From Oculatella sp. LEGE 06141 (GTDB lineage Bacteria; Cyanobacteriota; Cyanobacteriia; Elainellales; Elainellaceae), in the NCBI RefSeq assembly GCF_015207605.1, contig NZ_JADEWO010000035.1:1-64000 (forward strand): 64,000 nucleotides of DNA, written 5' to 3'. Of the stretch, positions 19,310-28,774 are shown one piece after another. The translations under genes and the position numbers were made by a program. Position 1 is the first letter of the stretch. Each line of letters opens with the position of its first letter. The notes under the pieces were generated by a model. The model saw only the letters and a program-made list of their open reading frames with translations, did not search any database and was not told the DNA's origin.

Positions 19310-19825
19310 TTATTCACCGGAACGGTTTTTCTCCCACACCATCTCAAACTCGATCCCGTCACTTTCCAGCAGGTTGTGGGTGAAGTGATCCGTCACATTT
19401 GTATCGCTTAATTCCAGATTATAGAAATCAATGACATCTTGCTCAAAGTAGGGGCCAGCGTGCCAGGTGCCTAAATGCAGCTTGATGAAGCAGTTGCCGG
19501 GGATTTGAAAGGCAGCGATCGCCTTCAGATCCGGCTTTGAAGTATTGCTTGGCGGAGCGACCGCCATTAACCAGGGTTTCCCTTCCAACGACCCCAGACA
19601 TTGAGTGCAGTGAACATGGCGCGTGATGTGAGAAAACGTTCGTCCTCGACGGTGCAAGCGCATGATGTAGAAGCGTGGAATCCCCCGGTCGAGCGTTAAC
19701 TGAGCATCGTCTGCATCGTAAGGCTTGCCGTCTGAACTGGCAAAAATCACCTGCCCATAGGGTTGAAAGGCAGCGGCTGACAGCCGTTGAATCGGCAAGG
19801 CCAGGGTTGAAGTTGATTGAGTCAT
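19310..19825 (-). CDS. Ureidoglycolate lyase family protein
   Basis: 171 residues resembling AllA: AAFQPYGQVIF near the N-terminus, the conserved FSHITRHVHCTQCLGSLEGKPWLMAV core and KLHLGTWHAGPYFEQDVIDFYNLEL. AllA releases urea and glyoxylate from ureidoglycolate at the end of purine/allantoin degradation. No other allantoin genes are nearby, so it may act in a reduced salvage path or on another substrate. The length is normal for the family. Confidence 0.85.
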   Translation of the reverse strand: MTQSTSTLALPIQRLSAAAFQPYGQVIFASSDGKPYDADDAQLTLDRGIPRFYIMRLHRRGRTFSHITRHVHCTQCLGSLEGKPWLMAVAPPSNTSKPDLKAIAAFQIPGNCFIKLHLGTWHAGPYFEQDVIDFYNLELSDTNVTDHFTHNLLESDGIEFEMVWEKNRSGE

Positions 19826-19979
19826 GCGACGGTTCCCCAGAATTAGAATGGCTGCACTGGATCGCTGTACCGAATTAAATCACACCAACACGATGCATAG
19901 AACATCCGGCATGGATCGGATCGGTACAGAAGCTTGCTCTGCCATTAGTTGCCGTCAGCGCTTCTGCCGCTTGCCAGAG

Positions 19980-20393
19980 CTATGGCACCACCTCGGCAGC
20001 GGTGATTAAATTTACGGTATCACTCTCCACACACTCGGGATCTCCCTGGCAGGACATGGCAAGAATCGAGGTGGGTACCCGTGTGAGCCGAACGCGTTGA
20101 CCAATTAACTGCGACTGTTCGCACAGTTCGAAGCTCGCCTCCTCTCCTGAACGCTGCCCTTGTGCGTCTTCCACTTCCATGTAGCAGGCTCTATCTCCCA
20201 TCGTCAGATCCCGAACCACCACCACTTCCGGCTCGGATGCGGGGGGAGATGCGGTGCTATCAGTTGATTGTGGCTCCCCGGTGGTGGTTTGACAGCCGCT
20301 CATCGCCAGCCCCAGCATAAGGAGTAGCGCGATCGGCATTCGGGGCACAGCATAAAAGACAGTGCGGAAAGCGGAGGGATGGAAAAGGTTCAC
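19980..20393 (-). CDS. Putative lipoprotein of unknown function
   Basis: 137 residues from GTG 20393; an in-frame ATG at 20339 gives a shorter signal peptide and is equally possible. The lipobox LAMSGC places the lipidated cysteine at residue 34. A Thr/Ser/Pro-rich linker follows, then a domain of about 80 residues with four cysteines (DRACYMEV, FELCEQS, AMSCQGDPECVES) likely forming disulfides. No named family recognised. Probably anchored on the outer face of the plasma membrane or in the outer membrane. Confidence 0.7.
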   Translation of the reverse strand: MNLFHPSAFRTVFYAVPRMPIALLLMLGLAMSGCQTTTGEPQSTDSTASPPASEPEVVVVRDLTMGDRACYMEVEDAQGQRSGEEASFELCEQSQLIGQRVRLTRVPTSILAMSCQGDPECVESDTVNLITAAEVVP

Positions 20394-20898
20394 AATGGTT
20401 CTCGGCTAAAAGGATAGAATGAAACGCTCTGGTGGGGATGATGGCTGCTCCACAGCGACGAACGCTAACCCCAATCAGCACAAACATCGGGTTGTTGAAG
20501 GGTTCGTCGGTCAATCCGTGTGGTATTACAGCAGTTCTCAATCGAGTCAGCCACAGTTTCGCCAGGATGGGTTGGGGTGTAGGGTTTGGGATGTGGTGAA
20601 TGCAAATGGAAATGGTGTAAGAGAACCGCTAAACCTCCGTTTGGGAATCTATAAACAAAATATTCCCGGATTACGCCTTGCTGCATCTTTTCTGGCATTG
20701 TTGCAGGCGCATTAGAAGATTTTCGATCGCTCAAAAGGTTCAATCGACCCAAACTGAGTCTGGCTCTGGCTCTCGGTGCTGTGTTCGCGTGTGTACAGCT
20801 TATTCAGTCATAGCCCCAAAGAGTTGAGAACCTGTCGTTGGTTCCGACCCGCCGAAAATGGCTCCCACCTGAATTTGGATTAAGTCGAGATTAGCCCA
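20394..20898. other. Intergenic region without recognised gene
   Basis: 505 bases. Frames on both strands lack domain signals. I looked for tmRNA, SRP RNA, RNase P RNA and Yfr1 signatures and saw none. The part at about 20810-20880 has short G/C-rich complementarities and could be structured RNA, but nothing I can name. Confidence 0.4.
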
Positions 20899-22014
20899 TT
20901 AGCCTGATTGACGCTCGATCGCCGCTCGCACCGCTTGAGCCGTGGCTGGAGCCAGCAAAACTCCGTTGCGGTAATGTCCTGTTGCGAGAAGCACGTTGTG
21001 GTAGCCTGCCAACGGCTCAATAATGGGAGCGGGTCGCCCCTGGGGACGAGGACGCAAGCCCGACCAGGTGTGAAGCAACCTGGCATTTGCCAATGCTGGG
21101 CAAAGAGCGATCGCCCCTTCTAACACCTGATCCAGGCGATCGGCACTGGCTGTCACCTCACCCGCATCCGAGGGAAATTCGACGGTCGCCCCAATCCAAT
21201 AGTCTGCCTGCCCCAACGGTACGATGTGAATGTCGTCTCCTGTAATCACTGGCTGAAAGTGGGGATTGCCCAATGGCTGCTCTAGCTGCAACCGCAGCGC
21301 CTGTCCTAAGACAGGATGAAGCTTGAGCGAGGGGTCAGTTGGTTGAGCCAGAGCGGTTGAACCTAAGCCCGCCGCAACCACTACCCAATCGGCAGCAAGT
21401 TCTTGTGATGCAGTGATCACCTGGCGGCAGGTGTGCAGAGGGGCTGGCTGAGTGTCGCCACCCAGGGCTGTAACCTCATCGTTGAAATAAAAGGTGGCAC
21501 CGCGCTGTTTCGCCGCTGCCACCAATGCTAGCGTCAGTGCTGTTGGGTCAACCTGGCGATCGCCAGCCGAATAAATAGCCGCCACCAGGTTGGGGTGCTG
21601 AATTTGAGGACACCGAGCCTGAACCGTATCTCGCTCCCAAAGCTCCAGCGGCCAACCCTGACCGTGACGAGTTTGAGCCAGTGCTTCCCATTTGGGTAAA
21701 TCTGCTGCCGTTAAGCAAAGCATCAGAATACCCTGGCGGTTGAACGGAATCGATCGCCCCGTAGCAGCTTCCAGTTCGGGAATCAACGTTTCGTACCGCT
21801 GAATGCTGGTTTCTCGCCGTTTCCAGGCTCGACCCTTGACCTTTTGGCTAATGGCACCCATCAACACACCGAGAGCGGCTCCGGTAGAGGCTTGGGCAGG
21901 CTGATGGCGATCGACCACCGTTACGGTTAACCCAGGGACTTGAGTGAGTTCATAGGCGATCGTTGCGCCTACAACACCACAACCAATGACAACCACGTTC
22001 ATTGCACTGCTCAT
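20899..22014 (-). CDS. thiO: FAD-dependent glycine oxidase-like protein (ThiO type)
   Basis: About 371 residues from ATG 22014 (ATG 22002 and 22044 are alternatives; 22044 would overlap the upstream gene). The N-terminus VVVIGCGVVGATIAYEL is the FAD dinucleotide fold and VVDRHQPAQASTGAALGVL the following DAO motif. The C-terminal ATGHYRNGVLLAPATAQ is characteristic of ThiO, which oxidises glycine to dehydroglycine for the thiazole of thiamine. A DadA-like amino acid dehydrogenase is the alternative. The upstream exported-protein gene ends about 11 bases before it. Confidence 0.82.
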   Translation of the reverse strand: MSSAMNVVVIGCGVVGATIAYELTQVPGLTVTVVDRHQPAQASTGAALGVLMGAISQKVKGRAWKRRETSIQRYETLIPELEAATGRSIPFNRQGILMLCLTAADLPKWEALAQTRHGQGWPLELWERDTVQARCPQIQHPNLVAAIYSAGDRQVDPTALTLALVAAAKQRGATFYFNDEVTALGGDTQPAPLHTCRQVITASQELAADWVVVAAGLGSTALAQPTDPSLKLHPVLGQALRLQLEQPLGNPHFQPVITGDDIHIVPLGQADYWIGATVEFPSDAGEVTASADRLDQVLEGAIALCPALANARLLHTWSGLRPRPQGRPAPIIEPLAGYHNVLLATGHYRNGVLLAPATAQAVRAAIERQSG

Positions 22015-22025
22015 TCTGCTCTGCG

Positions 22026-22421
22026 CTAATCGATCGCCGTACACGCAAGCTCAATCTCGGCCATCATCAAACTGCCTGCCGGGGCAACATTGGCTTCTAA
22101 CGGCGGCAACGCTTGCGAAACAACAGGACGCTGGTTGGCATCCAGCGAGAGCCAGGAAACGTTGGCGACGGAGTTGGTGCGGCAATCCGCTACAAAGCGA
22201 TCGACCGTTACCGTTGTGCCATTGGCCTGGGGTTGGCGGTGGTTCACAATCGTGTCAAATACGACCACATCTTCTGTTAATTCAGTCACGGTTTCAGAAT
22301 CAACATGGAAGCGATCGCCCTCTGCGTTTTCTCCCACTAAAAGCAGCTCAGCGAAAGCGGGACAAGGTGCCACTGCTAGCGCGCTAATACAGGCTAGCAG
22401 CGCAACCAATTTAATTGACAT
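22026..22421 (-). CDS. Small exported protein of unknown function
   Basis: 131 residues. I chose ATG 22421 because GAGGAG lies six bases upstream; the ATG at 22433 would place that site inside the coding region. A signal peptide ends at PAFA-ELLLV. The mature domain (about 110 residues) has beta character with VDSETVTELTEDVVVFDTIVNH and two cysteines (FVADCRTNS, ELACTAID). It resembles surface-adhesin E-like small exported proteins, but I cannot name it with certainty. It runs into thiO. Confidence 0.72.
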   Translation of the reverse strand: MSIKLVALLACISALAVAPCPAFAELLLVGENAEGDRFHVDSETVTELTEDVVVFDTIVNHRQPQANGTTVTVDRFVADCRTNSVANVSWLSLDANQRPVVSQALPPLEANVAPAGSLMMAEIELACTAID

Positions 22422-22497
22422 AACACTCCTCATTGGGTACCTATGGGCAAGGTTTCAACCACTATGCCTGAAAAGTGCGTGTCTGTGCTTAAGCGCC

Positions 22498-22953
22498 TCA
22501 GGCTGCTTCTGGGGGAATCAGCTCCAAAAAGGCATCAAAATCAGCCAGTACGCCATTGTAGTTCTGCAAGGCTTTACGAGCGTCGCCCGTTTGAGCCGCC
22601 TCATCGATTAACACCAAATGTCCAAATACCTCTTTGGAAATGGTGCGAGCCTTTTCTTGAGCCTTGGGTGTCAGAAATCGGCTGAGGTTGAGCATTTTAA
22701 AGCGCAATTCGCCCAATGGCCCATGAATAAAGGTTTTAACATCATTCCAGTTGCCTTTTTGCACCAGGGGCGGAATGGTTAACATCTGCTCACGCAACGT
22801 TTGCAAATCTTCGGTGTACTTGTGGATCTGTTCGAGTTGATTTGGCGTATAGGTGATTTTTTCGACAACTTCTGTAGGACTGCTACAGCTCACCAAAAAT
22901 GTAGTCAGGACTGCCAGAAGCAAACCCAAAATAGACCGAACTCGTGTTGGCAT
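22498..22953 (-). CDS. psbQ: Photosystem II protein PsbQ (CyanoQ), lipoprotein
   Basis: 151 residues. A lipoprotein signal ends at LVSC (Cys23), so the protein is anchored to the lumenal face of the thylakoid. The mature part is a four-helix bundle: YTPNQLEQIHKYTEDLQTLREQM, NWNDVKTFIHGPLGELRFKMLNLSRFL, KAQEKARTISKEVFGHL and DARKALQNYNGVLADFDAFLELIP. CyanoQ stabilises the oxygen-evolving complex and PSII dimers. The length is normal. It marks the organism as an oxygenic cyanobacterium. Confidence 0.93.
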   Translation of the reverse strand: MPTRVRSILGLLLAVLTTFLVSCSSPTEVVEKITYTPNQLEQIHKYTEDLQTLREQMLTIPPLVQKGNWNDVKTFIHGPLGELRFKMLNLSRFLTPKAQEKARTISKEVFGHLVLIDEAAQTGDARKALQNYNGVLADFDAFLELIPPEAA

Positions 22954-23576
22954 AACTCTATTAACCTCTAACGTTTTCTACTTTTAACGATAAATATCAG
23001 TGCGGCTGTTTGGCATGGACAGCGATCGCTTCCATGAAGAAATGTATACCGGAACGGTAGCCCAAACAACCCAACATTGCCTATCACCCTAGATAGAAGT
23101 GGGCGATCGCGCCAGCGTTGGGCAAAATTCTGTTGTGTCTTGAGCCACCTGCCGCTTCTCTTACTTCCCTTGGAAGAAGATAAATCAAATTCAAAGTCTC
23201 TTTTCCAGCAACACGGCTCACTGACGCAGGGATTTAGGCCGATCTGAACCGTCTTGCTACCACTGCATAGACCATTTAAGTCATCCTCTTGTGGATATTT
23301 CTCGCGCTTTGTTTCCGTAAAACCTCTATGAAAAATGAATACATTGGGATGCTTTACAACGTTCGGCACACCGCTCACGCCATTCTCTAAATCTCAATGT
23401 CAGGGAACTTCCGAGCGGCTTCTAGTTCAAAGGTTCCAAAAATGAGGGATTTAGGGAACGATTCAAGTGACAATCAGCATCTTCAAATCATCTTCTATTA
23501 ATAATCAGACGTTTGACCTATTTTCTTAGCCTCCCTATAGAGATAGAAACAAAGTTAGCTGAAAGGAGAAACCATT
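22954..23576. other. Divergent intergenic region
   Basis: 623 bases between psbQ (minus) and a large membrane-protein gene (plus). A 136-codon minus-strand frame (22968-23378) has no recognisable domain and is cysteine- and arginine-rich; not called. The stretch 23480-23570 is AT-rich and likely carries the downstream promoter, ending in the strong ribosome site AAAGGAG at about 23562. Confidence 0.5.
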
Positions 23577-25265
23577 GTGAATTTGCCTGTAATTTTAGAT
23601 GTTGCGCTGGGGTTGGTTTTTATTTACTTGATCTTGAGTTTACTGGCATCTGAAATTCAAGAAATTCTGGCAACGCTGTTTCAGTGGAGAGCCGATCATC
23701 TCAAGAAGTCGATCGAAATTTTGCTGTCTGGAGGAAAACCAAAGGCCGGCAAACAGCCGCAAACCGCAGAAGACAAAGCCGTTGAACGAATCGTCAACGA
23801 GCTGTACGACAATCCCTTAATCAAAAACATTAACCAACAGTCCCAAAAGGGAGTGGCTTCTTATTTCCGCAAACTAACCGCTCGGTGGGTTGACCTTGGC
23901 GAAGAAGAAGTGGTTCTCCACCCATTAACAGTGCCGCCCACAGTAGTTAAAATCCGCCGACGCAGTGGCCCTTCCTATATTCCAGCAGCTACCTTTTCAA
24001 CAACGTTACTGGTTCGTTTAGGCATTCCTAACCTGATTGAAACAGTAACTTGGTTCAATTTAGCCAGAATTGTTAATGAAGAACTCATGCGAGATATTCG
24101 AGAGCTAATTAGCACGCTAAATCAACCTGAAATAGAGCCATCTGCCTATCAGGAACTCTCGGTTCAGCTTGACCAGTTGCAGAACCGATTAACCCGGATC
24201 TTAGCGAATTTGAGATGCAAGCGAATAACGTTACAGGCTGGTATTGTTCGACTTAAATCGACCGTTGAAACCTTTGCAGAGACATGCAGCGAGTTGGCTT
24301 TTTTCACAGATTACCCAGCTCGACAGCAGACATTTAAGCAAGACATTACCTCTATTCTTCAAGATGTGTGTGGCAATGGTGATCACCATGACGAGTTGCT
24401 GGGTCGGGTTCGCCCCAGTCTGCCCAAAGTCATGGATATGATTCAGGGCAATCTTGCCATGCTCGATCGCCTCCACACTGAAATGGAAACCCTGGCAACC
24501 GACCCGAATAGCTCGATTGCTGCCATGTTGGATGAGGCCGCTCAAGACATCAAAAATCAGATCGAAGCGATCGCCGAACACTTTCCGCTTTCGGTTCGCA
24601 ACAGCCTTGCCACCCTGGCGGTCAACGCTCAAATTACTGCTAAAGACGTTGACCAAGAATTGAATCGGTTTAAGCGTGAAGTTGAACACTGGTTCGATCG
24701 GTCAATGGATCGCGCCTCTGGGGTGTACAAGCGCAACGCCAAAGGAGTCACGTTTTTAATTGGTCTTTTGGTGGCTGCAATAGCCAACGCAGACACCTTT
24801 CACATGGTTAGCCGACTCTCCAGCGACAACACGCTGCAAGCGGCGGTAGCCAGCAGTGCCAGCCAGATCAGTTTAAGTGCAGGTCAAATTGATCAGGTTA
24901 AACGAGAAGTCGATCGCGCCTTAGCCGATATCTCGCTTCCCATCGGTTGGACCTCTAGCACGCTTTGCCGCCAGAGCGGATTGGTACCCAGCGCCTCCCA
25001 GAATAACGTTCTGCTCCTGCATCAACTGGATTTGCAACAGGCGTGTGTTCCGTTAGAGCCAGAGCAGGCGGAGGCTATCCCAGGCGGAGATCAGCGTATT
25101 GCGTTTGTGCTTAAGCGGCTACCGGGCTGGATTTTAAGCGCCGTTGCCATTGGCATGGGTGCCCCGTTCTGGTTCCAGTTACTCAACACTGTACTCAATG
25201 TTCGTAATACCGGAAAGAAACCGCCCTCTTCTACAGATGAGCCGCTATCTGACAAATCTACATAA
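23577..25265 (+). CDS. Conserved membrane protein of unknown function
   Basis: 562 residues from GTG 23577, preceded by AAAGGAGAAACC. An N-terminal membrane segment (ILDVALGLVFIYLILSLLAS) is followed by EIQEILATLFQWRADHLKKSI. PSYIPAATFSTTLL lies near residue 130, then a long helical/coiled region (about 160-370). A block WFDRSMDRASGVYKRNAKG leads into a second membrane segment with NADT, and GAPFWFQLLNTVLNVRNTG ends the protein. These blocks match a widespread but uncharacterised bacterial membrane-protein family I know only by sequence. The extended central helical region is longer than I recall for most members. No partner genes nearby. Confidence 0.82.
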   Translation: MNLPVILDVALGLVFIYLILSLLASEIQEILATLFQWRADHLKKSIEILLSGGKPKAGKQPQTAEDKAVERIVNELYDNPLIKNINQQSQKGVASYFRKLTARWVDLGEEEVVLHPLTVPPTVVKIRRRSGPSYIPAATFSTTLLVRLGIPNLIETVTWFNLARIVNEELMRDIRELISTLNQPEIEPSAYQELSVQLDQLQNRLTRILANLRCKRITLQAGIVRLKSTVETFAETCSELAFFTDYPARQQTFKQDITSILQDVCGNGDHHDELLGRVRPSLPKVMDMIQGNLAMLDRLHTEMETLATDPNSSIAAMLDEAAQDIKNQIEAIAEHFPLSVRNSLATLAVNAQITAKDVDQELNRFKREVEHWFDRSMDRASGVYKRNAKGVTFLIGLLVAAIANADTFHMVSRLSSDNTLQAAVASSASQISLSAGQIDQVKREVDRALADISLPIGWTSSTLCRQSGLVPSASQNNVLLLHQLDLQQACVPLEPEQAEAIPGGDQRIAFVLKRLPGWILSAVAIGMGAPFWFQLLNTVLNVRNTGKKPPSSTDEPLSDKST

Positions 25266-25505
25266 ACTTCGACACAAACGACCGAGCCACCCATGAGCGG
25301 CTCAAAAGGGAAGGGCGATCGCTGCTTGGGCTACGTAAACTCAGAGTTCCAATAGGGGCGATCGAGCAGCGTCTTCAAACATCTATCTTGAGAGCGAGAG
25401 AAAATTTTTTGCTTTTCTATCCCTGACCCCTTGCCAACCGTCCCACTCAAGCCGAAACTTAACTTGGGATCAATTCTGGCGTTAAGAGGCAGTTAAGAGG
25501 TTGTT

Positions 25506-26807
25506 GTGAATACAGACCGAGTATTAGCAATCATTCTAGGTGGTGGTGCCGGCACCCGCCTCTATCCATTGACCAAGCTGCGGGCAAAACCAGCCGTGCC
25601 GTTAGCTGGTAAGTATCGATTAATTGATATTCCAGTTAGTAACTGCATCAACTCAGACATTTTTAAGATCTACGTTCTGACTCAGTTCAATTCTGCATCT
25701 CTTAATCGCCATATTGGTCGCACTTACAGTTTTTCTGGGGTTGGCTTTCGCGATGGATTTGTCGAAGTTCTAGCCGCACAACAAACCCAAGAAAACCCCA
25801 ATTGGTTCCAGGGTACGGCTGATGCTGTCCGTCAGTATCTCTGGCTCTTTCAAGAGTGGGATGTAGACGAATATTTGATTTTGTCGGGCGATCACTTGTA
25901 TCGCATGGACTATGGTGATTTCATCAAGCATCACAAAGATACCAATGCCGATATCACCATCTCTGTGTTGCCCATTGGTGAAAAAACAGCGTCGTCCTTT
26001 GGCTTAATGAAGATGGACGATTCAAACCGAATCGTAGACTTCAGCGAAAAACCCAAGGGGGATGCGCTCAAGCAAATGCAGGTTGACACCACAAAGCTCG
26101 GTCTGACTCCAGAGGAAGCCAAAGAAAAGCCTTATATTGCCTCGATGGGGATTTACGTCTTCAAGCGTGAGGTGATGGTTGATCTACTGCGGCGATCGAC
26201 CGAACAAACTGACTTTGGCAAAGAGATTATTCCTGGCTGCGCCAACGAATACAACATCCAAGCCTACCTGTTCAACGATTACTGGGAAGACATTGGAACC
26301 GTCGAAGCCTTCTACGATGCAAACCTGGCGCTTACCCAACAGCCAAAACCACCATTTAGCTTTTACGATGAGAAGCGCCCCATCTATACCAGAGGCCGCT
26401 CCCTGCCGCCCACCAAAATGTTGAATTGTCAGATTACGGACTCAATGGTAGGTGAGGGTTGTATTCTCAAAGACTGCCGAATCCACCACTCGGTTCTGGG
26501 GATTCGTACTCGGGTCGAATCGGGCTGCGACATTCAAGATACGCTGATCATGGGTGCAGACTTCTATCAGCCGTTCGTAGAACGAAACGACGATCACCAC
26601 AACAGCAAGGTGCCAATTGGCATTGGTGCCAACAGCACGATCCGTCGTGCCATTGTTGATAAAAATGCCTGCATTGGAACGAATGTCAAAATCATCAACA
26701 AAGACAACGTTGAAGAATCCAACCGAGAGGACGAAGGGTTTTACATTCGCAGCGGCATTGTAACGGTGTTGAAAAATGCTGTGATTCCAGACGGTACGGT
26801 CATCTAA
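25506..26807 (+). CDS. glgC: Glucose-1-phosphate adenylyltransferase
   Basis: 433 residues from GTG 25506, with AGAGG a few bases upstream. Makes ADP-glucose from ATP and glucose-1-phosphate, the committed step to glycogen. Motifs: [26 protein letters not shown] (nucleotide and pyrophosphorylase loop, quoted in part), [13 protein letters not shown] (metal Asp), FSEKPKGD (sugar-phosphate Lys) and a C-terminal left-handed beta helix with the cyanobacterial NNKDNVEES-like regulatory region. Activated by 3-phosphoglycerate in cyanobacteria. A terminator follows. Confidence 0.96.
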   Translation: MNTDRVLAIILGGGAGTRLYPLTKLRAKPAVPLAGKYRLIDIPVSNCINSDIFKIYVLTQFNSASLNRHIGRTYSFSGVGFRDGFVEVLAAQQTQENPNWFQGTADAVRQYLWLFQEWDVDEYLILSGDHLYRMDYGDFIKHHKDTNADITISVLPIGEKTASSFGLMKMDDSNRIVDFSEKPKGDALKQMQVDTTKLGLTPEEAKEKPYIASMGIYVFKREVMVDLLRRSTEQTDFGKEIIPGCANEYNIQAYLFNDYWEDIGTVEAFYDANLALTQQPKPPFSFYDEKRPIYTRGRSLPPTKMLNCQITDSMVGEGCILKDCRIHHSVLGIRTRVESGCDIQDTLIMGADFYQPFVERNDDHHNSKVPIGIGANSTIRRAIVDKNACIGTNVKIINKDNVEESNREDEGFYIRSGIVTVLKNAVIPDGTVI

Positions 26808-26860
26808 CCCCTGATAACAGATGGGGCTGTAAGATAGCGAATCGTGTGAGAAACACTATG

Positions 26861-26895
26861 AATTGGGGGAAGCTTGTTACTTCCCCCAATTTGTT
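26861..26895 (+). terminator. Terminator after glgC
   Basis: AATTGGGGGAAG (26861-26872) pairs with CTTCCCCCAATT (26880-26891) around a seven-base loop and is followed by TGTTT. Confidence 0.85.
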
Positions 26896-26913
26896 TAGCC
26901 ACCTAAAGCCCAA

Positions 26914-26938
26914 GGTTGCAGGCTGTGTGCCTGCAACC
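26914..26938. repeat. Perfect 10-base palindromic hairpin
   Basis: GGTTGCAGGC (26914-26923) and GCCTGCAACC (26929-26938) with loop TGTGT. No T-run follows; it looks like a REP-type palindrome rather than a second terminator. Confidence 0.7.
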
Positions 26939-26981
26939 CACGGCTAGAAGCGCCCCAGGTTAGTCGAGCAGTTGCGCTGCT

Positions 26982-27569
26982 ATGGTTGATTTAGTTCTCA
27001 TGATTGGCCTGCCAGGAAGCGGCAAGTCAACTCTGATCGCTTCCTGGCAGCAAACCTATCCAGGACTCCTTCTCATCTCCAGCGATGCCATTCGTGCCCA
27101 GTTATTTGGCGACGAGTCGATTCAAGGCTCCTGGCTGTTAGTGTGGAACGAAATTCAGCGCCAGCTACGGCAAGCTGTAACAGCGATCGCTCAAGGGCAG
27201 GCGCAGGCCGCTCTGTATGATGCCACCAATGCCGTTCGTCGCCACCGACGAGGGGCGATCGCCACTGCCCGACACATCGGCTTCACTCATATCACCGGGG
27301 TCTGGCTAGATACACCATTGCCTCTTTGCCTGGAACGCAATCAACGGCGCGATCGTCAGGTTCCCGATGATGTCATTTTGCGAATGCATCGCCGTCTCAC
27401 AGGTGCCCCTCCCAGCCTCCCAGAAGGACTGAATCGCCTGATTCGCTATTCGGCTCCTACCTCACACGTCCCTGGCAACAAGGCTCCCTGGCTTCATTCC
27501 GGTTTCCGAACTTCAAAAGAGAATCAATCAATCCCCCCTGTTTCCCAGGATGTGAGGCTATGGTGGTAA
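26982..27569 (+). CDS. P-loop kinase, polynucleotide kinase/zeta-toxin-like
   Basis: 195 residues. Walker A is GLPGSGKST at about residue 9-17. ISSDAIRAQLFGDES is the substrate loop typical of PNK-type kinases, followed by ALYDATNAVRRHRRGAI and a lid-like RNQRRDRQVPDDVILRMHRRL. This family phosphorylates 5'-hydroxyl nucleic acid ends or small metabolites; the exact substrate is not predictable. The last 35 residues are low-similarity tail. No antitoxin gene is adjacent, so a toxin role is unlikely. Next gene, 132 bases on, is a DnaJ-type cochaperone. Confidence 0.8.
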   Translation: MVDLVLMIGLPGSGKSTLIASWQQTYPGLLLISSDAIRAQLFGDESIQGSWLLVWNEIQRQLRQAVTAIAQGQAQAALYDATNAVRRHRRGAIATARHIGFTHITGVWLDTPLPLCLERNQRRDRQVPDDVILRMHRRLTGAPPSLPEGLNRLIRYSAPTSHVPGNKAPWLHSGFRTSKENQSIPPVSQDVRLWW

Positions 27570-27701
27570 TAAATAGGGGAATGAATAGTTAAAGAGTACG
27601 GAAATTCCTCCACTCTGCCGCTAAGAACCGAACCAAGCTAGCATCATGACCTTGATAGCTTAAAGTAAGACCCCAACGACCCATCAAGAGGAGAATGGTG
27701 G

Positions 27702-28712
27702 ATGGCTGCAACCGACTTCAGAGATTACTACGCCACATTAGGAGTGAGCAAAACGGCTAGCGCTGACGACATCAAGCGGGCGTTCCGTAAGCTAGCGCGG
27801 AAATATCACCCTGATATGAATCCTGGGGATAAAGCAGCAGAAGCTAAATTTAAAGAGGTCAGCGAGGCATACGAGGTGTTGTCTGACACTGAGAAGCGGC
27901 AAAAATATGACCAGTTTGGCCAATACTGGAAGCAAGCTGGAGGCAGTTGGTCGCCCAATGCGGGTACCGGTGCCGATTTTGGCGGCTTTGATTTTGGTCA
28001 GTACGGCAGCTTTGACGAGTTCATCAACGAGCTGTTGGGGCGATTTGGCGGCCCAGGCGGTGCCAGTGACCCCGGTCGCCGTACCTACAGCTATCGCACC
28101 AGTCCAGGCGCAGGCCCCAGCAGTGGCTTTGGTGGCTTCAACGATTTTGGCATGGGGGATGCGGCCACTGCCACCGGACTGGATTTAGAATCTACGCTAC
28201 CGCTGTCTCTGGCAGAAGCCTTTCATGGGGTACAAAAACGACTGAACTTAGGCAACGAAGTCATCACCGTGCGAATTCCAGCCGGGGCAAAGCCGGGAAG
28301 CCGAGTGCGGATCAAAGGGAAAGGCCAGGTGAGTCCTTACAACCAGCAGCGAGGAGACTTGTATCTGGTGGTTGAAACCAAACCCCATCCTTTCTTCCAG
28401 TTTGAGGGCGATAACCTGGTGTGTGAAGTGCCCATTACGCCCGATGAAGCCGTTCTGGGTGGGTCAATTGAGGTTCCCACGCCAGACGGGATGGTGTCAA
28501 TGAACATCCCAGCCGGGATTCGATCGGGGCAAACGTTAAGGCTGCGAGGTAAAGGGTGGGTTAAACCCAAAGATGGTCGGGGCGATCAGCTCATTCGAGT
28601 CGTGATTGCACCGCCTAAAGACTTGAGCAGCATTGAGCGTGAGTATTACGAAAAAATTCGCGCCAACCGCAGCTACGATCCTCGGACTCACTTAAAGCAG
28701 GTGACGCTGTAG
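27702..28712 (+). CDS. DnaJ-type cochaperone without zinc finger (CbpA-like)
   Basis: 336 residues from ATG 27702, with GAGGAG about ten bases upstream. The J domain (residues 5-75) has [20 protein letters not shown] and HPD in [10 protein letters not shown] Gly/Phe-rich region (about 80-150) follows, then two C-terminal substrate-binding beta domains ([39 protein letters not shown], and the second copy [20 protein letters not shown]). The CxxCxGxG zinc repeats of DnaJ are absent, so it is type II (CbpA-like). It stimulates DnaK during protein folding. Confidence 0.93.
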   Translation: MAATDFRDYYATLGVSKTASADDIKRAFRKLARKYHPDMNPGDKAAEAKFKEVSEAYEVLSDTEKRQKYDQFGQYWKQAGGSWSPNAGTGADFGGFDFGQYGSFDEFINELLGRFGGPGGASDPGRRTYSYRTSPGAGPSSGFGGFNDFGMGDAATATGLDLESTLPLSLAEAFHGVQKRLNLGNEVITVRIPAGAKPGSRVRIKGKGQVSPYNQQRGDLYLVVETKPHPFFQFEGDNLVCEVPITPDEAVLGGSIEVPTPDGMVSMNIPAGIRSGQTLRLRGKGWVKPKDGRGDQLIRVVIAPPKDLSSIEREYYEKIRANRSYDPRTHLKQVTL

Positions 28713-28774
28713 GGTCGTCGCCACAGTTACCCAATCCCCCGTTTTTTGCTGGCCGACACACATCCCTGGTGAAC

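Noticed and set aside
20394-20898. Possible structural RNA (6S, SRP or tmRNA) in the gap upstream of the lipoprotein gene
   Set aside because: None of the conserved sequence signatures I know were present; only weak complementarities.
22968-23378. 136-codon minus-strand ORF between psbQ and the large membrane protein gene
   Set aside because: No domain wording, odd composition (many Cys, Arg, Ser), no ribosome site; lies in promoter-like DNA.
26982-27569. Toxin-antitoxin module (zeta-like kinase)
   Set aside because: The P-loop protein lacks an adjacent antitoxin gene and looks more like a polynucleotide kinase-type enzyme.
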